Shown: piece after piece, positions 9,292 through 17,477 of the stretch | How the letters are laid out: each line of letters opens with the position of its first letter | Position numbering within the stretch: the first letter of the stretch is position 1 | Origin: Kordia sp. | GTDB lineage: Bacteria; Bacteroidota; Bacteroidia; Flavobacteriales; Flavobacteriaceae | Direction: 5' to 3' | DNA length: 64,000 nt | NCBI RefSeq assembly: GCF_022447245.1 | Contig: NZ_JAKVBC010000009.1 | Span: forward strand, 62,001-126,000 | The notes under the pieces: model-generated | Seen by the model: only the letters and a program-made list of their open reading frames with translations | What the model was told of the DNA's origin: nothing | Database searches by the model: none | Made by a program: the position numbers and the translations under genes

Positions 9292-9816
9292 ATGAAAACA
9301 ATCGAAAAAGCAAAACTAAGCTCCAATGTTTCTGCTCAAACGGAACAAACGTCTTTGTATGATATTGAATTGAATGATCTTCAAGGAAATCCAATGTCAC
9401 TTTCAAAGTTTAAAGGAAAGAAATTATTGTTTGTCAATGTGGCATCCAAATGTGGGTTTACAAAACAATATAAAGAGTTGCAAGAATTAAGTGATACTTA
9501 CAAGGATCAGTTGGTAATTATTGGTTCGCCATGCAATCAATTTGGGAGACAAGAACCTGGAGATGCTTCTCAAATTCAAGAGTTTTGCGCGATCAATTTT
9601 GGCGTCACATTTCCGCTTACAGAAAAACTAGATGTGAAAGGTAAAAATCAACATCCATTATATACATGGTTGACGTCTAAAAAACTAAATGGTCAAAAAC
9701 GTTCTAATGTAAAATGGAATTTTCAAAAGTATTTGGTAGATGAAAATGGGCAACTTATTAATTATTACTACTCATTTACCAAACCAATGAGCACTAAGAT
9801 CACAAAACATTTATAG
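9292..9816 (+). CDS. Glutathione peroxidase family (Cys-type thiol peroxidase)
   Basis: A 174-residue thioredoxin-fold peroxidase reducing hydroperoxides. The catalytic tetrad can be read: C54 in VASKCGFT, Q83 in CNQFGRQEPG, W142 and N143 in KWNFQKYLV. It uses Cys, not selenocysteine; C99 in EFCAINFGV is in the region where thioredoxin-dependent members keep a resolving Cys, so thioredoxin is the likelier reductant (inference). There is a 20-residue N-terminal extension of low hydrophobicity and no clear signal peptide, so the enzyme is probably cytoplasmic. It has its own -7 box and is convergent with the proC unit. Confidence 0.93.
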   Translation: MKTIEKAKLSSNVSAQTEQTSLYDIELNDLQGNPMSLSKFKGKKLLFVNVASKCGFTKQYKELQELSDTYKDQLVIIGSPCNQFGRQEPGDASQIQEFCAINFGVTFPLTEKLDVKGKNQHPLYTWLTSKKLNGQKRSNVKWNFQKYLVDENGQLINYYYSFTKPMSTKITKHL

Positions 9817-9818
9817 GA

Positions 9819-10211
9819 TCATTTAATTTTTTTGATGGTACTTTTATACACAAAATCATTTTCGTCACCGATGGATTTTGATTCTTGAGTGTATGTGTCG
9901 CCATCAACACTAGTGATATGAACCATTAAATCATACATAGGCATATCTTTGAGTCTTGATTTATCAAAAGCCTCATTGCCTTCTAAAAATTTAAGACGGT
10001 AACTGCAATCATCAATCCAAGTGATTTGTAGCTTTATCTCTTTTCCATTGAATTGTTCTGTTTAAATGGAATCGTTGCGCTGAATACTAGTTTTTACAAT
10101 ACCATTTTCAGTATTTACAAATTCTCCTGTTTTGAATTTTTCACACTTATTTTGCGCATAAGAAAATGCACATGTAAGTATTAGAAAGCAAAAAGCAAGT
10201 GAGTTTTTCAT
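9819..10211 (-). pseudogene. Small exported protein gene broken by an in-frame TAA
   Basis: Reading from the ATG at 10211 gives a signal peptide (MKNSLAFCFLILTCAFSYAQ) followed by NKCEKFKTGEFVN, then TAA at 10064-10062 as codon 50, then the same frame stays open for 80 more codons to TGA at 9819. The part after the stop (KEIKLQITWIDDCSYRLKFLEG) is the natural continuation: the pattern CxKxKTGxF ... I.R.DSI ... WIDDCSY belongs to a family of small exported Flavobacteriia proteins sometimes mislabelled as topoisomerase. A single base change explains the break. It starts 2 bases after the proC stop and probably was the last gene of that operon. Confidence 0.8.
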
Positions 10212-10213
10212 GT

Positions 10214-11008
10214 TCATTTCTTCTGAATTGTTTCAATAGACGTTTTAATTCCTTTGATTAATGAAGAACTAAATCCTTGGTGTTCCATTTCGTTCAAACC
10301 AGCAATTGTGCAACCTTTTGGCGTGGTAACTTTGTCAATTTCTTCCTCAGGATGATTGCCGTTTTGGAGTAATAATTCACTCGCTCCTTTTACGGTTTGT
10401 GAAGCGATTTTAGTAGCAGTTTTAGCATCAAAACCTATTTCAATTCCACCTTGAATCATAGCGCGGATAAAGCGTAGTACATAAGCAATTCCGCATGCAC
10501 CTAAAACGGTTGCAGCATCCATCAAACTTTCATCAATCTCAATAGTTTCGCCTAAGGCGTCAAAAATAAATTTTGTTTTCGACATGTTTTCTGCAGAAGC
10601 ATTTTTCGTTGCTAAACATGTTAGCGATTCGCCAATTGCAGCAGCAGTGTTTGGCATCGCACGTACAATTTGAACATTTTCGTTAACACATGCCGCTAGT
10701 TGTTCCAAGGAAAAATCACTAATTACAGAGATAATTAAATGTTCTGCTGTGATATGTGGTGCTAATTCTTTGAGTACGCTTTCTATTCGATACGGTTTTA
10801 ATGCAAAAATTAGGGTTTTAGAGTTTTTTACAGCTTCTACATTGTTAGAAGTTGTATGAACGCCTTGTACTTTCAAATCATCCAACAATTCAACCTTATT
10901 ACGTGTTACGTAGATTTGCGAATGATTGTTGTGTTGTTTCAGCAATCCTTGCGCAATAGACTTTCCTAAATTTCCGCCACCAATGATGGCGATCGTATCA
11001 TGATTCAT
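10214..11008 (-). CDS. proC: Pyrroline-5-carboxylate reductase
   Basis: 264 residues. The Rossmann NAD(P)-binding start TIAIIGGGNLGKSIAQGL and the C-terminal dimer/active region (AATVLGACGIAYVLRFIRA ... VTTPKGCTIAGLNEME) are the ProC signatures; the enzyme reduces 1-pyrroline-5-carboxylate to proline in the cytoplasm. A longer reading begins at 11026, but the ATG at 11008 follows the stop of the upstream KAS III gene after one base and puts the glycine loop at the usual distance from the N-terminus. The coupling with a KAS III-like gene has no obvious pathway link. Confidence 0.93.
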   Translation of the reverse strand: MNHDTIAIIGGGNLGKSIAQGLLKQHNNHSQIYVTRNKVELLDDLKVQGVHTTSNNVEAVKNSKTLIFALKPYRIESVLKELAPHITAEHLIISVISDFSLEQLAACVNENVQIVRAMPNTAAAIGESLTCLATKNASAENMSKTKFIFDALGETIEIDESLMDAATVLGACGIAYVLRFIRAMIQGGIEIGFDAKTATKIASQTVKGASELLLQNGNHPEEEIDKVTTPKGCTIAGLNEMEHQGFSSSLIKGIKTSIETIQKK

Positions 11009-11009
11009 A

Positions 11010-12068
11010 CTAATATTTATAAACAACCGCGTTGATGTTCATTCCAGCACCAACACTTGCAAACATAATAATGTCGCCTTTTTGTATATCTTGATTTTCT
11101 ACTTTTCCTTTGGTTACCATGTCAAATAATGTAGGAATCGTTGCTACAGAACTATTTCCTAATTTATGAATGTTCATGGGCATAATACCTTCGGGAGCTT
11201 CTTGATCGTATAATTTGTAAAAACGTTCAATAATAGCTTCATCCATTTTTTCATTAGCTTGATGGATAAATATTTTTTTCAAATCGGTAATAGCTACACC
11301 GCTTTTATCCAAACAATATTTCATTGCTGCCGGAACATTGGTTAATGCAAACTCGTAAATTTTACGTCCATACATTTTGATATAACGTGTGTCTTCGCAT
11401 AATTCTTGATTGTTTGATTTTCCAAAGTATAGATAATACGCTTCATCATACGCAAAAGTAGCTGTTTCATGTGCAATAATACCACTTTCATCATCAGAAA
11501 CTTCTAGAATAGTAGCGCCAGCACCATCGGAATAAATCATAGAATCGCGATCGTGTTTGTCTACAACTCTTGATAACGTTTCGGAGCCAATAACTAAGCA
11601 TTTTTTAGCAATTCCAGCTTTGATAAAAGCATTTGCTTGAATCATTCCTTCAACCCAACCTGGGCAGCCAAAAAGAATATCGTAGGCTACACATTTTGGA
11701 TTTTTGATACGCAAACTATGTTTGACTCTACTTGCCAAGCTAGGTAAAATGTCACTTTGAATCGTGTTGTGTTTTACATCGCCAAAATTGTGTGCAAAAA
11801 TGATATAATCCAATTCTTCAGGATTGATATTTGCATCTGTAATCGCTTTTTCAGCGGCAAAAAATGCCAAATCAGACGAACAGTGGTGATCCTTAGCATA
11901 TCTTCGTTCACCAATTCCTGTAATGGATTTAAATTTTTTGATAATCACATTCGTATTTTGTTTGAATGGACTACCATCATCATTTAAAAATTCATGCTGG
12001 TGAAAATCTTCATTTGTTTCAACTTCGGAAGGAATATAGCATCCTGTTCCCGTTATTTTAACGTTCAT
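11010..12068 (-). CDS. Beta-ketoacyl-ACP synthase III family enzyme (FabH-like)
   Basis: 352 residues, thiolase fold. The KAS III catalytic triad is visible: C135 in LFGCPGWVEGM, H269 in IFIHQANEK and N305 in KLGNSSVAT. FabH enzymes condense acyl-CoA with malonyl-ACP; this protein is longer than typical FabH (about 320) and has an N-terminal segment NDDGSPFKQNTN, so it belongs to the FabH-like branch common in Bacteroidota whose exact acyl substrate is not known. It is the first gene of a unit with proC. The gene is followed by proC after a single base. Confidence 0.88.
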   Translation of the reverse strand: MNVKITGTGCYIPSEVETNEDFHQHEFLNDDGSPFKQNTNVIIKKFKSITGIGERRYAKDHHCSSDLAFFAAEKAITDANINPEELDYIIFAHNFGDVKHNTIQSDILPSLASRVKHSLRIKNPKCVAYDILFGCPGWVEGMIQANAFIKAGIAKKCLVIGSETLSRVVDKHDRDSMIYSDGAGATILEVSDDESGIIAHETATFAYDEAYYLYFGKSNNQELCEDTRYIKMYGRKIYEFALTNVPAAMKYCLDKSGVAITDLKKIFIHQANEKMDEAIIERFYKLYDQEAPEGIMPMNIHKLGNSSVATIPTLFDMVTKGKVENQDIQKGDIIMFASVGAGMNINAVVYKY

Positions 12069-12254
12069 ATAATCGTAGTTTTGGGAATATAGACTACTAA
12101 ATTAACGATAAAACGCTTTCAATTATTTAGCAAACACTTCAAAATTCACATTTTTGAGGATAATGCACTCAAATGTTAAGGTTTTGAATATTTCTCAAAA
12201 TAAAGCGGTTATAATTAGTAATAATTCAAAGAAGATTTGAAGAAATTCAAAAAA

Positions 12255-12278
12255 AAGAGCGTTCTATTGAACGCTCTT
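12255..12278 (-). terminator. Rho-independent terminator of gcvP
   Basis: A perfect 10-bp stem (AAGAGCGTTC / GAACGCTCTT) with loop TATT, followed on the minus strand by a run of T residues. It lies 22 bases after the gcvP stop. Confidence 0.9.
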
Positions 12279-12300
12279 AGTCTATAAATATGTTTGTTTT

Positions 12301-15147
12301 TTATGCTTCTGCATATTCTTCAATAGGAGCGCATGTACAAATTAAGTTTCGATCTCCGTAAGCATCATCCACTCTACGAACTGAAGGCCAAAATTTGTTT
12401 TCAGCAACATACGGTAATGGGAATGCCGCTTTTTGACGTGAGTATGGAAGATTCCATTCATCAGCGGTTAACATACTGAGTGTATGCGGTGCATTTTTCA
12501 AAACATTGTTAGGATCACTTGCGCTTACTTCTGAAATTTCATCAAAGATTGCTAGCATTGCATCACAGAATCTGTCTAACTCAGCTACGCTCTCACTTTC
12601 AGTTGGTTCTATCATGATTGTTCCTGCTACAGGGAACGATACTGTAGGTGCATGGAAACCGTAGTCCATCAAACGCTTTGCAATGTCAGTTACTTCAATT
12701 CCATGTTGTTTGAATGGTCTACATTCTATAATCATTTCGTGTGCACAACGTCCGCGTTCATTTGTGTATAGGATATCAAATTTTGTTTCTAAACGGGCTT
12801 TGATATAGTTAGCGTTTAAGATGGCATATTGTGTAGCTTCCGTTAAACCTTTAGAGCCTAACATAGCAATGTAGCCATAAGAGATTAAACATACCAAAGC
12901 GCTTCCCCAAGGTGCTGAAGAAATTGCTGTAATGGCTTTTTCTCCACCAGTTTCAATGATTGGATTGCTTGGTAAGAAAGGAGCTAAATGCGCAGCAACA
13001 CAAATTGGGCCAACTCCAGGTCCACCACCGCCATGCGGAATAGCAAATGTTTTGTGTAAGTTTAAGTGACAAACATCTGCACCAATGGTAGCAGGGTTTG
13101 TTAATCCTACTTGTGCATTCATGTTTGCACCATCCATATATACTTGTCCACCATTATCATGAACAATTTTTGTAATTTCTTTGATTGTTGCTTCAAAAAC
13201 TCCGTGTGTTGAAGGATATGTTACCATCAATGCAGCTAAGTTGTCTTTGTGTAAAAGAGCTTTTTCACGTAAGTCATCTACATCAATATTTCCATCTTCT
13301 GTCGTTCTGGTAACTACTACTTTCATTCCAGCCATTATTGCACTCGCAGGATTTGTTCCGTGTGCAGATGAAGGAATTAAACAGATGTTGCGGTGTGTAT
13401 CACCTCTTGATTCATGATATGCTCTAATAACCATTAATCCTGCAAATTCTCCTTGTGCTCCAGAGTTTGGCTGCAACGAAGTTCCAGCAAATCCTGTAAT
13501 TACATTGAGTTGATGCTCTAATTCTTTCAATAAAATTTGATAGCCTTCTGCTTGTTCAACAGGGACAAAAGGATGAATATTATTCCACTGTGCAGAACTT
13601 AATGATAACATTTCCGCTGCAGCGTTTAATTTCATTGTACAAGAACCTAGGGCAATCATAGAATGATTTAATGATAAATCTTTACGTTCTAATCTTTTGA
13701 TATAGCGCATCATTTCTGTTTCTGAATGATAGCTATTAAATACTGTTTCTTCCATGAATGAAGTTTCACGAACTACAGCAGGAAGTATTTTTGAAGTGTC
13801 AGAATGTGTAAATTCGATAGTTTCTTTTTCTATAGAAGCAGCAAATATGAACACGATATCTTGTAAATCGCGTGTTGAAGTTGCTTCATTGATAGCGATT
13901 CCAATCGATTCTTCGTCAATATATAAAAAGTTTACTTCGTTTTGTTCAGCAATTTCTTTGACTTTTGCTGCATTAGCTTTGACAACAATAGTATCAAAGA
14001 ACGATGTATTTGTTTGTTCAAATCCTAATGCTTCTAATGTGTTAGCTAAACTAACAGCATTTGAATGCACTTTGTTAGCTATGTAACGCAATCCGTTTGG
14101 ACCGTGATATACTGCGTACATTCCTGCCATAACAGCTAACAATACTTGGGCAGTACAGATATTAGAAGTAGCTTTATCTCTTTTAATATGCTGCTCACGA
14201 GTTTGTAACGCCATTCGCAATCCGCGATTTCCGTCAATATCTTTTGTAATTCCAATGATACGTCCAGGAATATTACGCTTGTATGCTTCTTTTGTAGCGA
14301 AGAAACCTGCATGTGGACCACCATATCCTAACGGAATTCCAAAGCGCTGTGTGGTTCCAACGACAACATCAACACCAAAACTTCCAGGTGATTCTAACAA
14401 TACTAAGCTTAAAATATCAGCAGCAACGGCAACTTTTATTTCGTTTTCACTTGCTTTTTCTGTAAAAGCTTTGTAATCAAAAATTTGCCCGTATTTACCT
14501 GGGTATTGCAATAAAGCTCCAAAATACTCTGATGAGAAATCAAATTCTTCATGATTTCCAAAAACCAATTCTATCCCGATAGGAATGGCACGTGTTTTTA
14601 GTAAAGAAATGGTTTGTGGTAATACTTCGTTAGAAACAAAGAACTTCACCACATTTCTTTTTTTCTGAGCTCTTGACCGCACACAAAATAACATGGTCAT
14701 TGCTTCAGCGGCAGCAGTACTTTCATCTAAAAGTGATGCATTGGCAAGTTCCATACCTGTCAATTCTGTCACTACGGTTTGAAAGTTTAATAAGGCTTCC
14801 AATCTTCCTTGTGCAATTTCTGCTTGATAAGGCGTGTAAGCCGTGTACCAACCTGGGTTTTCAAAGATGTTACGTTGAACTACAGGAGGCGTCACAGCTT
14901 CATGATATCCTAATCCGATATAAGATTTGAAAATTTTATTGTGACCAGCTAAGTGTTGCATGTGTGATAAAAATTCGTTTTCACTTAATCCTTCAGGAAG
15001 TGCAAGTGAATTTTGTAAACGAATTTCATCAGGAATTGTTTCGTCAATAAGTTGTTCTAGAGAATCAACTCCAATTGTATGCAACATATTTAGAACATCT
15101 TGAGTTCGTGTTCCGTTGTGTCTCAATGAAAAAGAATCAGTTTTCAT
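12301..15147 (-). CDS. gcvP: Glycine dehydrogenase (decarboxylating), P-protein
   Basis: 948 residues from the ATG at 15147, full length for the single-chain P-protein. It decarboxylates glycine and transfers the aminomethyl group to the lipoyl H-protein. The N-terminal half starts at MKTDSFSLRHNG and carries the P-protein motif SYIGLGYHEAVTPPVVQRNI; the C-terminal half holds the PLP lysine in HLNLHKTFAIPHGGGGPG. A longer reading to 15192 is unlikely because the added residues are not P-protein-like and begin beside the -7 box. gcvT and gcvH are not in the window. It has a promoter shared back-to-back with the UbiA-like gene and its own terminator, so it is monocistronic. No glycine riboswitch fits in the short leader. 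Confidence 0.97.
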   Translation of the reverse strand: MKTDSFSLRHNGTRTQDVLNMLHTIGVDSLEQLIDETIPDEIRLQNSLALPEGLSENEFLSHMQHLAGHNKIFKSYIGLGYHEAVTPPVVQRNIFENPGWYTAYTPYQAEIAQGRLEALLNFQTVVTELTGMELANASLLDESTAAAEAMTMLFCVRSRAQKKRNVVKFFVSNEVLPQTISLLKTRAIPIGIELVFGNHEEFDFSSEYFGALLQYPGKYGQIFDYKAFTEKASENEIKVAVAADILSLVLLESPGSFGVDVVVGTTQRFGIPLGYGGPHAGFFATKEAYKRNIPGRIIGITKDIDGNRGLRMALQTREQHIKRDKATSNICTAQVLLAVMAGMYAVYHGPNGLRYIANKVHSNAVSLANTLEALGFEQTNTSFFDTIVVKANAAKVKEIAEQNEVNFLYIDEESIGIAINEATSTRDLQDIVFIFAASIEKETIEFTHSDTSKILPAVVRETSFMEETVFNSYHSETEMMRYIKRLERKDLSLNHSMIALGSCTMKLNAAAEMLSLSSAQWNNIHPFVPVEQAEGYQILLKELEHQLNVITGFAGTSLQPNSGAQGEFAGLMVIRAYHESRGDTHRNICLIPSSAHGTNPASAIMAGMKVVVTRTTEDGNIDVDDLREKALLHKDNLAALMVTYPSTHGVFEATIKEITKIVHDNGGQVYMDGANMNAQVGLTNPATIGADVCHLNLHKTFAIPHGGGGPGVGPICVAAHLAPFLPSNPIIETGGEKAITAISSAPWGSALVCLISYGYIAMLGSKGLTEATQYAILNANYIKARLETKFDILYTNERGRCAHEMIIECRPFKQHGIEVTDIAKRLMDYGFHAPTVSFPVAGTIMIEPTESESVAELDRFCDAMLAIFDEISEVSASDPNNVLKNAPHTLSMLTADEWNLPYSRQKAAFPLPYVAENKFWPSVRRVDDAYGDRNLICTCAPIEEYAEA

Positions 15148-15189
15148 CAGCAAATAATGTTTTCTTTTTATAGTTGTGTATATAGCATG

Positions 15190-15222
15190 CAAAAATACAA
15201 CTAAAAAATCATTTCTTTACAA
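15190..15222 (-). promoter_or_regulatory. gcvP promoter (-33 TTG, -7 TATTTTTG)
   Basis: On the minus strand, TTG at 15222-15220, 22 bases, then TATTTTTG at 15197-15190. This predicts a transcript start near 15185 and a leader of about 38 bases before the gcvP ATG. Confidence 0.55.
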
Positions 15223-15263
15223 TTTTCTAAGGTTACGAATACGGAAAGTTTTTAACGAAAAAA

Positions 15264-15292
15264 TTGGGTTATGAACAGTTTAGCTATTTTTG
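15264..15292 (+). promoter_or_regulatory. Promoter of the UbiA-like gene, predicting a leaderless mRNA
   Basis: TTG at 15264-15266, 18 bases, then TATTTTTG at 15285-15292: a complete Bacteroidota promoter. Only four bases separate the -7 box from the ATG at 15297, so the expected start site falls on or beside the start codon. Confidence 0.6.
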
Positions 15293-15296
15293 TTTG

Positions 15297-16112
15297 ATGA
15301 ATGTTTTAAAAAAGCTTTTCAATTTTTATTTAGACAGTAGTATTCACATTGGACTTAGTGTGTATGCGCTGACGTATTGCACGCTGTTTTTATTTGGTTT
15401 GCCGTATGATGAAGCTGTTTTATATTTCACATTTTATGGTACAATTGTGATGTATAATTTTATAAAATATGGAAGCTCGGCGAAGCGATATTTTTTTGTG
15501 GCGACAAAATATATGAAAGTGATTCAGTTTTTGAGTTTTGTTTGCTTTGGATTGGCTTCTTATTATGCATATCACTTACAATTGAAAACATTAATTATCG
15601 CGGTAGTATTGTGCTTGTTGTCTTCCTTATATATTATTCCATTTTTACCTAAACAAAAAAATTTTAGAACCTTGACTGGTTTTAAAATTTCTATTGTGGC
15701 TTTATGTTGGACAGGTGTTACGGTAATTTTACCTCTGGTAAATACAAACGTTTTTACAGGAGAAACAATGGTGTTTTTAGTAGCTTTTCAACGTTTTATT
15801 TTGGTGTTGGTATTAATGATTCCTTTTGAAATAAGCGATTTGTCGTATGATGCTGTAGCTTTAGGTACGTTACCGCAACGTATAGGAATTCGTCGTTCCA
15901 AACTGCTTGCGTATGTATGGATTGTACTATTTATTGCGCTTGAATATTTGATACAAAACGAATTTTCAACAGCATTTTTTATAACAACAGGAATAGGAGT
16001 TTTATTGGTGTTTTGTATTTGGGAATCATGCACAAAAAAATCGAAATACTTTACGTCTTTTTGGGTAGAAAGTATTCCGATACTATGGTTTTTACTTTTA
16101 TTACTTGCGTAA
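15297..16112 (+). CDS. UbiA-superfamily-like membrane protein
   Basis: 271 residues with about eight membrane segments. The layout and the loop DLSYD...LGTLPQRIGIRRSKL (second half) resemble the second conserved region of UbiA prenyltransferases, which attach isoprenoid chains to aromatic acceptors in the membrane. The first aspartate-rich motif (NxxxDxxxD) is not visible; the corresponding loop reads YNFIKYGSSAKRY. So catalysis is doubtful, or the protein is a divergent branch common in Flavobacteriia. The ATG at 15297 was chosen because it follows a complete promoter; the 11 codons before it overlap that promoter. It is convergent with the sigma-factor unit with no gap between stops. Confidence 0.65.
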   Translation: MNVLKKLFNFYLDSSIHIGLSVYALTYCTLFLFGLPYDEAVLYFTFYGTIVMYNFIKYGSSAKRYFFVATKYMKVIQFLSFVCFGLASYYAYHLQLKTLIIAVVLCLLSSLYIIPFLPKQKNFRTLTGFKISIVALCWTGVTVILPLVNTNVFTGETMVFLVAFQRFILVLVLMIPFEISDLSYDAVALGTLPQRIGIRRSKLLAYVWIVLFIALEYLIQNEFSTAFFITTGIGVLLVFCIWESCTKKSKYFTSFWVESIPILWFLLLLLA

Positions 16113-16370
16113 TTAGTATTTGCTCATTTCTTCTTGCAGCTTGCGGTGCATTTCATCCTTCTTATCTTGTTCAATAGCGTCAATGTTTGACTTCTTTAGA
16201 AGTTTCGTCAACTTATTGTTATCACTAGAATAAGCTCTTGTAAAGCGACACCAAGACAGTCGCACGTTAAGTTTTACTTTTTCCCAAAAGCTAGCTTCCC
16301 CATATTGCGTTTTATCGCAAATATGTTTTGCTTCTTCACAAGAAATAAAAAATTTATATTTTGTATTCAT
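16113..16370 (-). CDS. Small sigma-factor-linked protein, degenerate zinc anti-sigma-like
   Basis: An 85-residue protein 11 bases downstream of an ECF sigma factor. The opening ISCEEAKHICDKTQYGEASF and a following helix with KVKLNVRLSWC resemble the ZAS zinc-binding anti-sigma fold, where ligands are normally HxxxCxxC. Here the His position reads R and the second Cys of the CxxC reads T, leaving C11, C18 and C41. Many Flavobacteriia have this small protein after the same sigma factor. An anti-sigma role is inferred from position and shape only. A coiled, charged tail (EQDKKDEMHRKLQEEM) ends the protein. Confidence 0.65.
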   Translation of the reverse strand: MNTKYKFFISCEEAKHICDKTQYGEASFWEKVKLNVRLSWCRFTRAYSSDNNKLTKLLKKSNIDAIEQDKKDEMHRKLQEEMSKY

Positions 16371-16381
16371 TAACTTTATAA

Positions 16382-16936
16382 TTAATACCAGTTCTGTTCA
16401 AGGCATCCAGAAAGCGCGGTTCTCGCTCTGTGAATGATAACCCAAAGATTAGACGCGGTTATATTCAATTCATTACAAATGGTTTCGGTATCGTATCCTA
16501 AAATGGTTTTCATTTTAAAGATTTTTGCTTGTTTTTCAGGAAGTTTGTCGATACAATCTTCAATAGCGAGTCCGAGTTCTTCGTTTTGTATTTGATCTTC
16601 AGCGTTTTTATCATAACCATCGGCTACGCGTTCTTCTAACCAATCCCCTTCAGATTCGGTGTCAGAATTATAATTAATTCTAACTTCGGCTTGTCCTTTT
16701 TTGGAATTTATTTTGCGATAATAATCAATGATTTTTCGTTTTAATATTGAGATCAACCAAGTTCTTTCGGAAGCTTCTCCTTTGAAATTTGCCATTGATT
16801 TTAATCCCGCAAAGAATGTCTCTTGGACTAAATCTTCCGCGGTTTCTCTATCTTTCACTCTAACAATTGTATAATTGAAAAGGTAATCTGCATAGCGGGT
16901 AATCCACTTGTTAGGATCCAGTTGATTGTTTGGCAT
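16382..16936 (-). CDS. ECF-type RNA polymerase sigma factor (sigma-70 family)
   Basis: 184 residues with sigma region 2 (YLFNYTIVRVKDRETAEDLVQETF, in two halves, then SERTWLISILKRKIIDYYRK) and region 4 (IEDCIDKLPEKQAKIFKMK, then ETICNELNITASNLWVIIHRAR). There is a longer acidic linker between them (about residues 90-120). It directs RNA polymerase to an unknown regulon. The following small gene probably encodes its regulator. A -7 box lies in the 75-base gap upstream, so it can be transcribed apart from the longer cluster, although all genes run in the same direction. Confidence 0.93.
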   Translation of the reverse strand: MPNNQLDPNKWITRYADYLFNYTIVRVKDRETAEDLVQETFFAGLKSMANFKGEASERTWLISILKRKIIDYYRKINSKKGQAEVRINYNSDTESEGDWLEERVADGYDKNAEDQIQNEELGLAIEDCIDKLPEKQAKIFKMKTILGYDTETICNELNITASNLWVIIHRARTALSGCLEQNWY

Positions 16937-16955
16937 TTGAGTGCTATTATTTTTT

Positions 16956-16963
16956 CAAAAGTA
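16956..16963 (-). promoter_or_regulatory. -7 promoter element of the ECF sigma gene
   Basis: On the minus strand TACTTTTG, a perfect -7 match, 19 bases before the ATG at 16936. No TTG is present at the usual distance, so the -33 element is weak. Confidence 0.4.
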
Positions 16964-17011
16964 ACTGATAATTGTTGAAATAAAAAATTATTGTAACTAT
17001 CGAAAAGTCTG

Positions 17012-17476
17012 TCAATCTGTTAAATTTAACAATTCAGAACGGTGTTTTATATGTTGATTTCTTTCTAGAAGAAATTTTGTGAGATATGATTTTAAAATAA
17101 AATAATTAAAAAGTAGCCCAAAAGTACCATAAGGAACTCTGTATGAAAAGACGTCTTTCATTTCAGTTTGGTTGTCAATTTCTTTAAAAATATGTTCATG
17201 TCGTAAACTTTTGAAAACACCTTCCAGCATTTCATCCACAAAATACGTAGGTGATTCCATTTCAGAGATGATGCTTGTATGTTTTAGATAAAAACCAAAA
17301 TGTTTCGCGCGCCACGTAACTGTTTCACCTAAGTTGATTTTCCCAGAAGTTTTGCCTGCAATAGCTTTTTCGCGTGTGTTTTTAGTAGAATTTTCATGTT
17401 CTGTAATATCTCTTGAAATATCAAAAACAGTTTCAATTGGCGCTTTTATTTTTGTGAGAAGATGAATTGTAGTCAT
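17012..17476 (-). CDS. SRPBCC (START-like) family protein
   Basis: 154 residues with the helix-grip pattern of the SRPBCC superfamily: the start IHLLTKIKAPIETVFDISRDI, the central GKINLGETVTWRAKHFG, and a long C-terminal helix (LFNYFILKSYLTKFLLERNQHIKHRS). These proteins have a hydrophobic cavity that binds lipids or aromatic compounds; bacterial members with this arrangement are often called cell-division-inhibitor-like and often sit beside TIGR01777 epimerases, as here two genes upstream. It begins one base after the stop of the lipoprotein frame. Ligand unknown. Confidence 0.75.
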   Translation of the reverse strand: MTTIHLLTKIKAPIETVFDISRDITEHENSTKNTREKAIAGKTSGKINLGETVTWRAKHFGFYLKHTSIISEMESPTYFVDEMLEGVFKSLRHEHIFKEIDNQTEMKDVFSYRVPYGTFGLLFNYFILKSYLTKFLLERNQHIKHRSELLNLTD

Positions 17477-17477
17477 G

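Noticed and set aside
15148-15189. Glycine riboswitch in front of gcvP
   Set aside because: The predicted leader is about 38 bases, too short for the aptamer, and no matching stem structure is visible.
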